Assembly (NCBI GenBank): GCA_002719775.1
Contig: PBEP01000011.1
Location: 22,672-57,380, forward strand
Direction of reading: 5' to 3'
Length of the DNA: 34,709 bases
Origin: Chloroflexota bacterium
GTDB taxonomy: Bacteria; Chloroflexota; Dehalococcoidia; Lucifugimonadales; Australimonadaceae
The translations under genes and the position numbers were made by a program. The notes beneath the pieces are model-generated. The model worked only from the letters and a program-made list of their open reading frames with translations, made no database searches and was not told the origin of the DNA. Below, piece by piece: positions 1 to 8,186 of this stretch; position 1 is the stretch's first letter; each line of letters begins with the position of its first letter.

Positions 1-122
1 TCATTAGCTGGGCCAATTACGTTTATTTTCCCTTTGCTAATTAAAATTGCCTGATTCTCATAAAGTTTATGAGATTTACCGTCGAACAAATTTTTTGCCT
101 TGATCAATTTGAATTCAGACAT
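1..122 (-). CDS. Amidohydrolase-family protein, N-terminal fragment
   Basis: This is the first 40 codons of a gene that runs off the left edge of the window. The start is an ATG at 122-120 with a GGAG Shine-Dalgarno element about 8 bases upstream. The peptide begins MSEFKLIKAKNLFDG and continues through a short strand pattern ending in ILISKGKINVIGPAN. That is the usual opening of metal-dependent amidohydrolases (imidazolonepropionase-like and related), where a small beta-sandwich precedes the TIM barrel. The metal-binding HxH motif lies outside the window, so substrate and activity cannot be judged. It is divergent from the alpha/beta hydrolase at 205. Confidence 0.55.
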   Translation of the reverse strand, partial: MSEFKLIKAKNLFDGKSHKLYENQAILISKGKINVIGPAN

Positions 123-141
123 CTCTTGGCTCCAGTATTAT

Positions 142-171
142 TTGTGTGGTCAAGTATTTTTTAGATAGAAT
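142..171 (+). promoter_or_regulatory. Possible sigma70-type promoter for the 205 hydrolase
   Basis: TTGTGT at 142-147 and TAGAAT at 166-171 are separated by 18 bases. They lie 33 bases upstream of the ATG at 205, in the short divergent gap. Matches to consensus are moderate and no experimental support exists. Confidence 0.3.
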
Positions 172-204
172 ACTCAAAAAGCAATCAGGTGGTTTTTATC
201 AGAT

Positions 205-1032
205 ATGGCCTCAACAAACCATGAATCGGTTGGCAAATTTTCAATGGTGAATGGAATTAACATTCATTACAACGAACTATCTTCTAACGGAACACCCCTA
301 ATATTTCTTCACGGAGTTACAAGTTCCTCTCGAACATGGGAAGCAGTTGCGAAAGAATTTACAGATAATTACAGGGTCCTGACAGTAGATTTAAGAGGCC
401 ATGGCAAATCTGAAAACCCTGGCATGGGATACTCTTGGGAAGATGATTACGCCGAAGATATTGCCCAATTTTTAAATGAAAACACTGAAGAGCCTGCTTA
501 CTTGGTTGGTCATTCCCTTGGTGCTTCAGTATGTGGTCCCGTGGCAGTGAAATCGGCGAATAGGGTCAAAGCGATAGTGATGGAGGATCCGCCAGTATTC
601 GTTCATGAAAAAGCACCTGAGTCTCTTTCAATTCCACCAACGCATTTCCTCAATATGCTTGCTGCAAAGGAATTAGGTTTTGATGCCCGAGTGCTTGCCA
701 TTATGAAATATACAGAATGCGATTATGAAGCAGCCGTTTTACGTGCGCGAAATATTGAAGACATGGACAAAGCCGTCCTAATTGAGCTATTAACTGGAAA
801 AACTGGGTATGACCCTGAAGTCATTTTCCCTAAAATTTCATGCCCTGCCCTTATTTACCTTGGTAACCCAGAGCTCGGAGGGGTTGTTGATTTTGAGGAT
901 AGAGAACGCCTACAAACCCTGATCGGCCAAGTTACTATTATTGAAAGAGACTCCGTAGGGCATAGTATTCATAGTGAAGATTTTCAGTTTTTTGTTAGTT
1001 CTTTGGAAGAATTTCTCAAAAGTAACGAATAA
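205..1032 (+). CDS. Alpha/beta hydrolase
   Basis: A 275-residue alpha/beta-hydrolase-fold enzyme, probably a cytoplasmic esterase or C-C/epoxide-type hydrolase; the substrate cannot be told from sequence. The oxyanion HG motif is at residues 36-37 (LIFLHG). VDLRGHGKS follows near 61-69. The nucleophile elbow GHSLG places the catalytic Ser at residue 104. A C-terminal VGHSIH supplies the His near 253. The length is normal for the family and no signal peptide is present. The ATG start follows directly on a plausible promoter. The gene is transcribed away from the partial amidohydrolase and is followed 69 bases later by a peroxiredoxin with its own promoter-like sequence, so co-transcription is uncertain. 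Confidence 0.85.
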   Translation: MASTNHESVGKFSMVNGINIHYNELSSNGTPLIFLHGVTSSSRTWEAVAKEFTDNYRVLTVDLRGHGKSENPGMGYSWEDDYAEDIAQFLNENTEEPAYLVGHSLGASVCGPVAVKSANRVKAIVMEDPPVFVHEKAPESLSIPPTHFLNMLAAKELGFDARVLAIMKYTECDYEAAVLRARNIEDMDKAVLIELLTGKTGYDPEVIFPKISCPALIYLGNPELGGVVDFEDRERLQTLIGQVTIIERDSVGHSIHSEDFQFFVSSLEEFLKSNE

Positions 1033-1056
1033 GTAACAAATAAAACCTTCCGGCTG

Positions 1057-1083
1057 TGAGAAATAATCTTCTCATAGTATGAT
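1057..1083 (+). promoter_or_regulatory. Promoter -10 with overlapping palindrome before peroxiredoxin
   Basis: TATGAT at 1078-1083 resembles a -10 element 18 bases before the peroxiredoxin ATG. A palindrome, TGAGAA-ATAATC-TTCTCA (1057-1074), fills the place where the -35/-10 spacer would be. That is an operator-like arrangement. The -35 itself is weak. Confidence 0.3.
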
Positions 1084-1101
1084 TGTTTCAGGAGGGGTTA
1101 T

Positions 1102-1764
1102 ATGTCACTACGAATAAATGATATTGCACCGGATTTTCAGGCCAATACAACTGAGGGAAATATTCAATTTCATGACTGGATAGGCGACGGTTGGGCTATG
1201 TTATTTTCACATCCGAAGGATTTTACTCCTGTATGTGCAACTGAGCTTGGCTACGTTGCCAAACTAAATGATCAATTTCTAGCAAGAAATTGTAAGGTAA
1301 TTGGTCTAAGTGTTGATCAAGTTGAGGACCACCTTAAGTGGGCACAGGACATAGAAGACATTGGGGGCACAAAGCTTAATTTTCCTATCATCGCCGATGA
1401 AGATCTAGGCGTAGCTAAAATGTACGACATGCTTCCAGCAGAAGAAGGCACATCTTCGACAGGAAGGACTGCTGCCGATAACCAAACCGTAAGGTCAGTT
1501 TTTCTTATTGGACCGGATAAGAAAGTTAAAATGAGCCTTACTTATCCAATGAGCTCAGGACGTAATTTCGATGAGCTACTTAGGGTTTTGGATTCCTGCC
1601 AACTTACAGCTAAGCACAAAGTTGCTACCCCTGCCAATTGGGCTAAAGGTGACGACGTCATTATTGTTCCGGCCGTCAACAACGACGACGCAAAGGATTT
1701 ATTCCCAGATGGTTGGGAAACAGTCAAGCCTTACCTCAGGAAAGTTAAGGATCCAAGTGCATAG
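1102..1764 (+). CDS. 1-Cys peroxiredoxin (Prx6 type)
   Basis: A thiol peroxidase that reduces hydroperoxides in the cytoplasm. The 220-residue length and the layout match the Prx6/1-Cys group. HPKDFTPVCATELG carries the peroxidatic Cys at residue 45 in the PVCATE context. An active-site Arg lies in the later SVFLIGP/TYPMSSGRN region. The C-terminal extension with ATPANWAKGDDVIIVP is typical of Prx6 proteins. The start ATG has an excellent AGGAGGGG Shine-Dalgarno. A strong hairpin terminator directly follows the stop, so this appears to be a monocistronic oxidative-stress gene. Confidence 0.93.
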   Translation: MSLRINDIAPDFQANTTEGNIQFHDWIGDGWAMLFSHPKDFTPVCATELGYVAKLNDQFLARNCKVIGLSVDQVEDHLKWAQDIEDIGGTKLNFPIIADEDLGVAKMYDMLPAEEGTSSTGRTAADNQTVRSVFLIGPDKKVKMSLTYPMSSGRNFDELLRVLDSCQLTAKHKVATPANWAKGDDVIIVPAVNNDDAKDLFPDGWETVKPYLRKVKDPSA

Positions 1765-1771
1765 CATTTTG

Positions 1772-1806
1772 ACCCACCATTAACTTAATCGTTAATGGTG
1801 GGTTTT
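1772..1806 (+). terminator. Rho-independent terminator after peroxiredoxin
   Basis: CCCACCATTAAC (1773-1784) pairs perfectly with GTTAATGGTGGG (1791-1802) around a 6-base loop, followed by TTTT. The stop codon of the convergent SRPBCC gene falls inside the loop. The minus-strand side lacks a T-run, so it terminates mainly the plus-strand transcript. Confidence 0.85.
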
Positions 1807-2258
1807 CTGTCCCAAATTTCAGCTAAAACTTTCGCTCTAAAGTCGAAAATTTTTACAAGGTCTTGCTCAACAAAAAATCGATGAATTAAGGGTTCTAAAA
1901 TCCCACCAGGTACTTTATATGAAACTTTATCTCGGACTATTGTTTTACCATTAGAATCTTCAAATATATGCTCGTGAACCCATTTCTTATATGGACCCTT
2001 GATTTGTTCATCTACGAAATAGTGTGGTGGGTTCCAAGCAGAAATCCTGCTTACCCATTTCAATTTAAAGCCGTGAAGACTTAACTTATATGCAATCAAT
2101 GTACCCTCAGCAACTTCAATTTTCTCTGAGGTTTGGATGTTGAAATTCAAAAAAGCAGGAGTGATTTTTTCCAAGTTATGAGGGTTGGAAAAAAAATCAA
2201 ATACATCGTCTAATTGTGCTGCGAGTATTTGGGTTTTATTTAAGAATCGGTTTGTCAT
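1785..2258 (-). CDS. SRPBCC-family (START-like) ligand-binding protein
   Basis: A 157-residue SRPBCC/cyclase-dehydrase-type protein. The chosen start is the ATG at 2258, which begins MTNRFLNKTQ and has AAGGA about 10 bases upstream. The reading frame stays open further upstream, but that would run across the divergent dehydrogenase start. The pattern DVFDFFSNPHNLEKITPAFLNF at residues 18-39 and the later HEHIFEDSNGKTIVRDKVSY are hallmarks of the helix-grip fold that holds a hydrophobic ligand. Members act in polyketide cyclisation, quinone handling or as stand-alone binders; the ligand here is unknown. Its stop lies in the loop of the convergent peroxiredoxin terminator. Confidence 0.75.
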   Translation of the reverse strand: MTNRFLNKTQILAAQLDDVFDFFSNPHNLEKITPAFLNFNIQTSEKIEVAEGTLIAYKLSLHGFKLKWVSRISAWNPPHYFVDEQIKGPYKKWVHEHIFEDSNGKTIVRDKVSYKVPGGILEPLIHRFFVEQDLVKIFDFRAKVLAEIWDRKPTIND

Positions 2259-2334
2259 GCTAATCCTTGATCGGCCAGGATAAAAGAATAGAATGCCTTG
2301 ATTATAGAAAGCATAAAAAGAAAAGGAGAATACC

Positions 2335-3228
2335 TTGAGTATAGGATTTATAGGGATCGGCACGATGGGGAAACCCATGGTGAGGAATTTAATAGATGCT
2401 GGCCACGACATGGTTCTCCACGATACAAACCCTGCTACATACAATGATTTTAATTTCGATGCTGTGACAATAGCCCAGTCACCAGCTGAAGTAGCGGCTT
2501 CTACTGATGTGATTTTCACTTCCCTTCCAGGGCCATCGGAATTAGAGAGTGTAACGCTTGGTAAAGGCGGCATAATTGAGGGCATCAACCCTGAGACTGT
2601 TCAGGTAGATACATCAACTGTTTCACCATCAACCATTGAGAAAATCTCAAAAGAGTTCAGCAAAATTAACGCACATTTAATAGACGCACCAGTAAGTGGA
2701 GGCCCGATAGGTGCAGAATCTGGGAAATTAGCGATTATGGTTGGGGGTGATATTGCAGTATTTGATAAGGTCAAACCTATACTTGAAATATTAGGCTCTA
2801 GTATCACCAGGGTTGGCCCCACAGGATCAGGGACAGTTGCTAAATTAGTACATAATGGCATATCAATGAGCACCAGGATAGCCGTGCAGGAAGGAATGAT
2901 CCTTGCAGTAAAATACGGTATCCATCCAACTGATATTCTGAATGTACTTACCCATGGTTCTTTCGGGCAACAGACTCTCCTAAAGTCACATATCCCTGAT
3001 TTAGTATTTAAGGATGATTTCGACAATCCAAGATTCAGTTTAGCTCTCTCAGAAAAGGATGTATCACTAGCATTGGCTTTTGCTGAAGAGATGGGGCTGG
3101 AGTTTGGTATGGCAGAACGTGCACTTTCCAGAATACGAGAGGGTGTAGACAAAGGGTTAGGCGCGAAGGACAACCTTGTCACTTACAAGGTTGCCGAAGA
3201 GAAGGCAGGGGTAAAAATTAGAGGCTAA
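2335..3228 (+). CDS. 3-hydroxyisobutyrate / 2-hydroxy-3-oxopropionate dehydrogenase family protein
   Basis: An NAD(P)-dependent beta-hydroxyacid dehydrogenase of 297 residues. It starts at TTG (2335) preceded by a clear AAGGAG. The N-terminus is a Rossmann fold with GFIGIGTMGKPM (residues 4-15). The substrate loop DAPVSGGPIGAESG is at about 117-130. The catalytic Lys is near residue 170 in GSGTVAKLVHNG, with Asn174 beside it. These are the four diagnostic motifs of the family. Reactions in the family include 3-hydroxyisobutyrate oxidation (valine breakdown) and tartronate semialdehyde reduction (glycolate/glyoxylate use); sequence alone does not separate them. The stop codon overlaps that of the convergent MFS gene. 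Confidence 0.88.
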   Translation: MSIGFIGIGTMGKPMVRNLIDAGHDMVLHDTNPATYNDFNFDAVTIAQSPAEVAASTDVIFTSLPGPSELESVTLGKGGIIEGINPETVQVDTSTVSPSTIEKISKEFSKINAHLIDAPVSGGPIGAESGKLAIMVGGDIAVFDKVKPILEILGSSITRVGPTGSGTVAKLVHNGISMSTRIAVQEGMILAVKYGIHPTDILNVLTHGSFGQQTLLKSHIPDLVFKDDFDNPRFSLALSEKDVSLALAFAEEMGLEFGMAERALSRIREGVDKGLGAKDNLVTYKVAEEKAGVKIRG

Positions 3229-4520
3229 GTACCAGGGGGTTTCGTTCTACCTATAACAAAAGCACTCACAGCAAGTAATGAAACAGCAACCCACCAAACT
3301 GGTGCAAAGGTGCCAATGGAATCTGCTACATAGCCAGTTAATGGAGCTGATGCTGCACCAAGTCCCATAGATACTGACAGAGATACTCCTCGAATTGCAC
3401 CAATGTGGGCTCTTCCAAAAAATGCAGGATATATCAGGCTTTGTACCATAACGAGGTATGTGACGGCTAGCCCAAAAAGAATAGTGGCAATGGTGACTTC
3501 AATCCCAGTAGAGGCTACGATCGTTAAACTATGGGAAGCAATCATTAGAATAAACCCAATAGATGCAAGGCCTTGCAATCTGAAACGGTAAACTAGGAAT
3601 CCCAAAGTAAAAACAGCAATAATTGATGAAACTCCTTCCATTGATGCAGCATAAGAAATAATGGTGGGGTCAACTCCTTGGTCTGCATAATGTGCCCATC
3701 GATATAGAGAGACTGATTGTTGCCCAGCCATGTGTAAACCAAACGCGAGCGTAAGACGCCAGAACGTACCACTTCTCAAAGCTTCAGCGCGGGTCCATGA
3801 TCTCTCAACGGCATTAACATTGTTTTCATTTTGGCTGCTTGTGCTATCAAAGAAGAGTCCGTCAACCTGTAAACCCATATCCTCAGGTTGTCGCCTTAAA
3901 AGGAATAAAGAAATAGGGACAATCATCCCTACTCCTGCAAGCCCGATTACAAGCCACGCAGTTCTCCAACCAAATTCATCTATTAAAAACTGAGTTAGAG
4001 GAAATGCAAATATTAATACCATAGGCAAACCTAGATACATTACTGACATAGCCTTGGTTCTTTTTACAACAAACCATTTAGCTACAACTGAGCCTGTGTA
4101 AATATTTGCCCCACCTTGCATCCCCAGCATTCCAACAATTCCATAGATAGCTATGAGGTGCCATTCATGACTAATCATTGAAATCAACGCAATTGAAGCG
4201 GCACCTATTCCACCAAATACAGCAAGCAAGACACGAGGTCCATGCTGGTCTATTAAGCGGCCGATCAAGATTCCTCCCACAGCGGCTCCTACAGTTCGCG
4301 CGGAGGAAGCCCAGCCAAACACTGCGCGATCAAAGTTCAATTCTTCTCTCATGGGATTGATGAAGAAGCCAAAATTAGCTACGCCCATAGAAAGCGTCCA
4401 GCCACCAATTACCGCCATGCTTATCGCTATAACCCAGCCATAATAAAAGCGACCTGCCTTGGCAGGTGCTCCTTCGGAATTATGTTCATTGGGGTTATTT
4501 TGAGAAGATGGGAGTTTCAC
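3225..4520 (-). CDS. MFS transporter (YYGWV-type, OFA-like), copy 1
   Basis: A 431-residue major facilitator with about 12 predicted membrane segments and a central hydrophilic loop around residues 215-245. After a polar N-terminus, the first helix begins RFYYGWVIAI, a signature of the oxalate/formate-antiporter and monocarboxylate-like branch. A GRLIDQHGPR loop between helices 2 and 3 is the MFS motif A. The substrate is probably an organic anion but is not known. The start is GTG at 4520 and has no obvious Shine-Dalgarno. It is a paralogue of the carrier at 23484 and lies divergent from the LLM oxidoreductase, as expected for an uptake-plus-degradation pair. Confidence 0.85.
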   Translation of the reverse strand: MKLPSSQNNPNEHNSEGAPAKAGRFYYGWVIAISMAVIGGWTLSMGVANFGFFINPMREELNFDRAVFGWASSARTVGAAVGGILIGRLIDQHGPRVLLAVFGGIGAASIALISMISHEWHLIAIYGIVGMLGMQGGANIYTGSVVAKWFVVKRTKAMSVMYLGLPMVLIFAFPLTQFLIDEFGWRTAWLVIGLAGVGMIVPISLFLLRRQPEDMGLQVDGLFFDSTSSQNENNVNAVERSWTRAEALRSGTFWRLTLAFGLHMAGQQSVSLYRWAHYADQGVDPTIISYAASMEGVSSIIAVFTLGFLVYRFRLQGLASIGFILMIASHSLTIVASTGIEVTIATILFGLAVTYLVMVQSLIYPAFFGRAHIGAIRGVSLSVSMGLGAASAPLTGYVADSIGTFAPVWWVAVSLLAVSAFVIGRTKPPGT

Positions 4521-4607
4521 TTTGCGATAGTACAGTATATGAATGAGTAGCGTTAGCCTTTTTGCTACACCAATGCTAATTTAGAGAGGTTCGATTACTT
4601 TTATTGA

Positions 4608-5627
4608 TTGAAGGTTCATTTGAAAATCGGCCTCTCACTTTCTGGTTTATTGCAGCACACTGCAGAATCTGACATGGTCCAAAGATTTGAAGAAGTTTTA
4701 GATCTAGTCAGGACAGCTCGCGATTGCGGGTTTGATTATATTTATGCGGGGCAACATTACCTCACCACTCCATATCAAATGATGCAGCCATTGATTTCTT
4801 TAGCAAGGCTCAGTGCTGAGACAGGTAATATGGGGCTGTTATGCACAATTCTAGTGCCTTTGCAAAATCCGGTGCAGATGGCTGAAGACGTAGCAACCTT
4901 AGATGTAATTTCAGGAGGGAGGGTCACCATTAATGCTGCTCTTGGATACAGGGATTTGGAGTTTGATGCGTTCGGTATTGAAAAGAACACAAGGGTGCAG
5001 CGCATGTTCGAAAACCTTGATATTGCTAAAAAATTATGGTCCGGAGAAAAGGTTAGCTTTCAGAATCAATACATTAAAATTTCTAATACAAATATTGGTA
5101 TTACTCCTGTCCAAAAGCCGCATCCTAAAATATGGATTGCAGCTAATAGTGATGCGATGGTGCGCCGCATATCCTCAAGAGGTGAGGTTTGGTATATGAA
5201 CCCCCATTCATCCCTTTCCAACCTTAAAAGGCAGTTCGAACTGTACAAAGAAGATCTGAGTAAGAATGGTCACTCCTTACCTACAGATATTCCTATCGCT
5301 AGAGAAATGTTTATTGCGCGCTCTCGCGATGATGCGTATGCAATAGCAGGGCCTTTTTTGGAATCAAAGTACAAAGCATACGCTGCTTGGGGTCAGGATA
5401 AAGCGATTTCATCTCATGAGAATTTCACTTCACCATTTGAGGTTCTTTCTGAGGATAGGTTTATCCTAGGTACACCTAATGATGCCATCGTAATCTTAGA
5501 TCAAATACGCAATTTAGGAGTTACGCACGCAACATTGCGTTTGGGATGGCCTGGAATGAACAAAAGGCACATTGCAAGTGCAATCCGGCTAACATCAGAA
5601 GAAGTCATTCCCTCATTAAAAAGTTAA
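4608..5627 (+). CDS. LLM-class flavin-dependent oxidoreductase
   Basis: A bacterial luciferase-like monooxygenase or F420/FMN-dependent oxidoreductase with a TIM barrel of about 335 residues. Supporting patterns are RFEEVLDLVRTARDCGFDYIYAGQHY, the strand TGNMGLLCTILVPLQNPVQMAEDVATLDVISGGRV (residues about 79-113, flavin-site region), and HPKIWIAANSDAMVRR in the second half. The longest frame opens at TTG 4608. A second TTG at 4620 gives the more typical N-terminus MKIGLSLS and has GAAGG five bases upstream, so 4620 may be the true start. Enzymes of this class cleave or oxygenate organic substrates and are expanded in SAR202-type genomes. The substrate is unknown. Confidence 0.85.
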   Translation: MKVHLKIGLSLSGLLQHTAESDMVQRFEEVLDLVRTARDCGFDYIYAGQHYLTTPYQMMQPLISLARLSAETGNMGLLCTILVPLQNPVQMAEDVATLDVISGGRVTINAALGYRDLEFDAFGIEKNTRVQRMFENLDIAKKLWSGEKVSFQNQYIKISNTNIGITPVQKPHPKIWIAANSDAMVRRISSRGEVWYMNPHSSLSNLKRQFELYKEDLSKNGHSLPTDIPIAREMFIARSRDDAYAIAGPFLESKYKAYAAWGQDKAISSHENFTSPFEVLSEDRFILGTPNDAIVILDQIRNLGVTHATLRLGWPGMNKRHIASAIRLTSEEVIPSLKS

Positions 5628-5750
5628 TATAAATGCAATATGCACTCATAGGGAAGTATGAATCGATACGGGTAATTGCTGACATTGTATATATACTTAA
5701 TTCAGTTACTACTAAGTTGAATTCATCAAATTATGCATAAAGGAGGACAC

Positions 5751-6080
5751 ATGATATTCGTGGAGCCGCTTAAACATTATGCAGATTTTCAAGGCAGGTC
5801 GAGTAGAGCTGAATATTGGTCATTTGGCCTAGCTCAGATTGTGTTGATTGCAGCTTTATTAATCATCGATGGTTCTGGCATACTATTCACTCTAGCATTC
5901 CTAGCTTTAATGATTCCTAATTTAGCAGTATCCGTAAGAAGGTTACATGATACTAATAAAACCGGGTGGATGGTTTTGTTGGGACTGATTCCATTCGTTG
6001 GAAGCATAGTGTTGCTTGTGCTTTACCTGCTACCTGGAAATATAGGCGATAATGATTACGGAGCACAGCCTTCAAAGTAA
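5751..6080 (+). CDS. DUF805 small membrane protein
   Basis: A 109-residue inner-membrane protein of the DUF805 family, whose function is unknown. The start is ATG 5751, because AAAGGAGG lies at 5739-5746. The in-frame ATG at 5733 sits upstream of that ribosome site and would put it inside the gene. Family hallmarks are the opening PLKHYADFQGRSSRAEYW and the later SVRRLHDTNKTGWM, with three to four hydrophobic segments and the ending NIGDNDYGAQP. It stands alone, with tRNA-Ala downstream on the other strand. Confidence 0.88.
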   Translation: MIFVEPLKHYADFQGRSSRAEYWSFGLAQIVLIAALLIIDGSGILFTLAFLALMIPNLAVSVRRLHDTNKTGWMVLLGLIPFVGSIVLLVLYLLPGNIGDNDYGAQPSK

Positions 6081-6103
6081 GCATTAGGTTTTAATAAAAG
6101 GTT

Positions 6104-6178
6104 TGGTGGAGCTGGAGGGATTCGAACCCTCGACTTCTGCCTTGCAAAGGCAGCACTCTCCCACTGAGTTACAGCCCC
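6104..6178 (-). tRNA. tRNA-Ala (anticodon TGC), CCA encoded
   Basis: A cloverleaf on the minus strand with acceptor GGGGCTG pairing CAGCTCC, including the G3:U70 wobble that identifies alanine tRNAs. The anticodon arm is CTGCC-TTTGCAA-GGCAG, giving anticodon TGC. The T-arm has GGTTCGAATCC. The 3' CCA is encoded at 6106-6104. Confidence 0.96.
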
Positions 6179-6187
6179 ACTGTGTTA

Positions 6188-6193
6188 ATTATA
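6188..6193 (-). promoter_or_regulatory. -10 element of tRNA-Ala
   Basis: A perfect TATAAT on the minus strand, 9 bases before the mature 5' end of tRNA-Ala. No good -35 is seen at 17 bases; a T-run occupies that place. Confidence 0.5.
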
Positions 6194-6374
6194 CGTGATG
6201 ACACTACTTAAAAAAAATCAAGCAAGCTCAAGCATGGTTGATCTAGAGAATTTCTTGAGCAATTTCCAGTCAAAAATCTGAGTAATCTGATGTAGATGTG
6301 CCCACTCCGTAGGCTAATGTTGTTCCACTAAGTCAGAAGTAACATTATGCTTTCTTTTTACGATTGAGGAATTA

Positions 6375-7973
6375 ATGTCCACAGGACCAGAACTTTCATT
6401 ACTCACATGGTTTCTTTCAGCACTTCCCGTATTTGTGCTGATTGTTACGATTATGGGTTTTAAGTGGTCTGCACCTCGTGCTGGAGGGGTATCCTGGCTG
6501 ATTGCTGCCGGTCTAGCCTTATGGTTTTTTGGTGGAAATTCGACAAGCACTGCTATAGCAAGCGCAAAAGGTTTAAGCCTTGCGCTCTTCGTACTTTCAA
6601 TACTATGGGCATCTGTTTACATGTACAACATTGTTGACAGAGTCGGCGGCATTCAATCGATAGGAAAAGCGTTAGCCCGAATAGCTCATGATCCTCTTGC
6701 TCAGGCATTGCTTATCGCGTGGGGTCTTGCAAGTTTTATACAAGGGATAACAGGGTTTGGTGTACCTGTAGCTGTAGCTACTCCGCTTTTAATGATGATG
6801 GGCTTTCGCCCTGCCAAAGCTGCAACAATGGTTTTAATTGGCCATGGATGGGCAGTAACGTTCGGTTCGATGGGTTCAAGTTATTACACAATCCAGTTAG
6901 TTACTGAGATACCGGGTACAGTAATTGCTCCGCACATGGCATTGCTTTTTGCGCCGGTTACTATACTCAGCGGATTTATGGTTGCTCAAATACAGGGAGG
7001 GATGGCAGCTGTGAAACGTGCCGCTCCTCTGATTCTCGTTATTGGATTTTCGATGGCTTTTGCAATGTGGGCAATGGCCTGGATTGAAGCCCCACAAGTA
7101 GCTTCATCAGTGCCTGGCATAATCGCATTAGCCGGCGTAGCTGTAGGGTTGAGAGTCCCATTTTTGTTCAGGTCAGATGCAAATTCAAAACTTTCAGCAA
7201 AAACTGAAGGAATTGAAAGTTCAATGATGAACCCTCACCTAGGTTTTATGCCGTATTACCTCTTGATATTGTTTAGTCTCATTGTCCAGCTGGGCGCCAT
7301 TAAAGATTTAACCAGGAATATCGCCTGGGGAATCGATTACCCTGGTTTTATGACTAGCAAAGGGTTTGTTGTCCATGCTGTTTCTGATTATGCAGTAATT
7401 CGCATGCTTTACCACCCTGCACCGTTAATTATTTTTTCTCTTTTGATCAGCGCTATAGCTCTTGCATATTTTGGGTATTGGAAAAAATCAGTAGCTGTTG
7501 AAGCAGCTGTTTTAACGTACAAACAATCTATGTCTACAACAGTTGGAGTAGGAACGATGGTCATGATGGCCTTGATCATGGCTGATACAGGGATGACCAC
7601 TCTGCTCGCTGAGGGTATAGCAAAGGGCTCTGGCCCGATATTCCCTCTAGTGTCCCCATTTATTGGTCTGCTTGGTTCATTTATGACCGGCAGCAATACT
7701 AATTCAAATGTGCTATTCGGAATTCTCCAAGTAGAAACTGCGAGAAACCTTGAAATTGGTGCTGTAACAATAGCAAGCGTGCAGTCCATTGGTGCGTCTG
7801 TAGGAAGCACTATGGCTCCGGCTAAAGTTCTGCTAGGTGCAGCCCTTACCGGTCTTGCGGGTCGTGAGCACGAAATTATGAGACTAGTCGTGCCTTATGT
7901 TCTGATCTTAGTTGGTGTAACCGGTGTAGTTGCGCCAATCTTAGTCGAACTGTTCCCTGGGTGGACAAAGTAG
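6375..7973 (+). CDS. L-lactate permease family transporter (LctP)
   Basis: A 532-residue transporter with about 13-14 hydrophobic segments, of the LctP/LldP-GlcA family. The family imports lactate or glycolate with protons. The conserved GLASFIQGITGFGVPVAVATPLL stretch (residues about 116-138), the adjacent KAATMVLIGHGWAVTFGSMG, and the C-terminal GSNTNSNVLFG and ASVGSTMAPAKV motifs are characteristic. The length matches the family. A TGAGGAA ribosome site precedes the ATG. No lactate or glycolate dehydrogenase is adjacent, but a small membrane protein follows after 6 bases. Malate dehydrogenase and hydroxyacid dehydrogenases elsewhere in the window fit growth on small organic acids. Confidence 0.92.
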   Translation: MSTGPELSLLTWFLSALPVFVLIVTIMGFKWSAPRAGGVSWLIAAGLALWFFGGNSTSTAIASAKGLSLALFVLSILWASVYMYNIVDRVGGIQSIGKALARIAHDPLAQALLIAWGLASFIQGITGFGVPVAVATPLLMMMGFRPAKAATMVLIGHGWAVTFGSMGSSYYTIQLVTEIPGTVIAPHMALLFAPVTILSGFMVAQIQGGMAAVKRAAPLILVIGFSMAFAMWAMAWIEAPQVASSVPGIIALAGVAVGLRVPFLFRSDANSKLSAKTEGIESSMMNPHLGFMPYYLLILFSLIVQLGAIKDLTRNIAWGIDYPGFMTSKGFVVHAVSDYAVIRMLYHPAPLIIFSLLISAIALAYFGYWKKSVAVEAAVLTYKQSMSTTVGVGTMVMMALIMADTGMTTLLAEGIAKGSGPIFPLVSPFIGLLGSFMTGSNTNSNVLFGILQVETARNLEIGAVTIASVQSIGASVGSTMAPAKVLLGAALTGLAGREHEIMRLVVPYVLILVGVTGVVAPILVELFPGWTK

Positions 7974-7979
7974 AACTAA

Positions 7980-8135
7980 ATGAAAAATCACCTCAAAGTA
8001 GCATCGTTTATTGGTCTATTTATTGCCTTCCCAGCCCTAATAATCAGCAGTGTAACCCTTGGAACTGCTTCACTTACCATTGCAGCTTTGATTTTTACGG
8101 CTGCTATATGTGCCATTGCAGTTCTTGCGTTTTGA
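7980..8135 (+). CDS. 51-residue two-helix membrane protein behind the lactate permease
   Basis: A short gene that starts at ATG 7980, six bases after the lctP stop, and ends at TGA 8133-8135. The peptide begins MKNHLKVASFIGLFIAFPAL and has two hydrophobic segments (about residues 8-22 and 27-50) joined by a short SSVTLGT turn. Charged residues are found only in the first six positions. This looks like a genuine small inner-membrane protein, possibly an accessory subunit of the permease, but no family is recognised. No strong ribosome site is seen, so translation would depend on coupling to lctP. Confidence 0.5.
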   Translation: MKNHLKVASFIGLFIAFPALIISSVTLGTASLTIAALIFTAAICAIAVLAF

Positions 8136-8174
8136 CCTTTAATTAAAAGAATTTCATCGAATCACGGTTTGAGC

Positions 8175-8180
8175 TATGAT
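8175..8180 (+). promoter_or_regulatory. -10-like TATGAT just upstream of methyltransferase start
   Basis: TATGAT ends 6 bases before ATG 8187. If used, transcription would begin at or beside the start codon, giving a leaderless mRNA. No Shine-Dalgarno is seen, which is consistent. Confidence 0.35.
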
Positions 8181-8186
8181 GAGTGC

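Noticed and set aside
6226-6260. Inverted repeat GCTCAAG / CTTGAGC before lctP as a regulator site
   Set aside because: Only 7 bases per arm with a 21-base gap, which is not distinguishable from chance without comparison.
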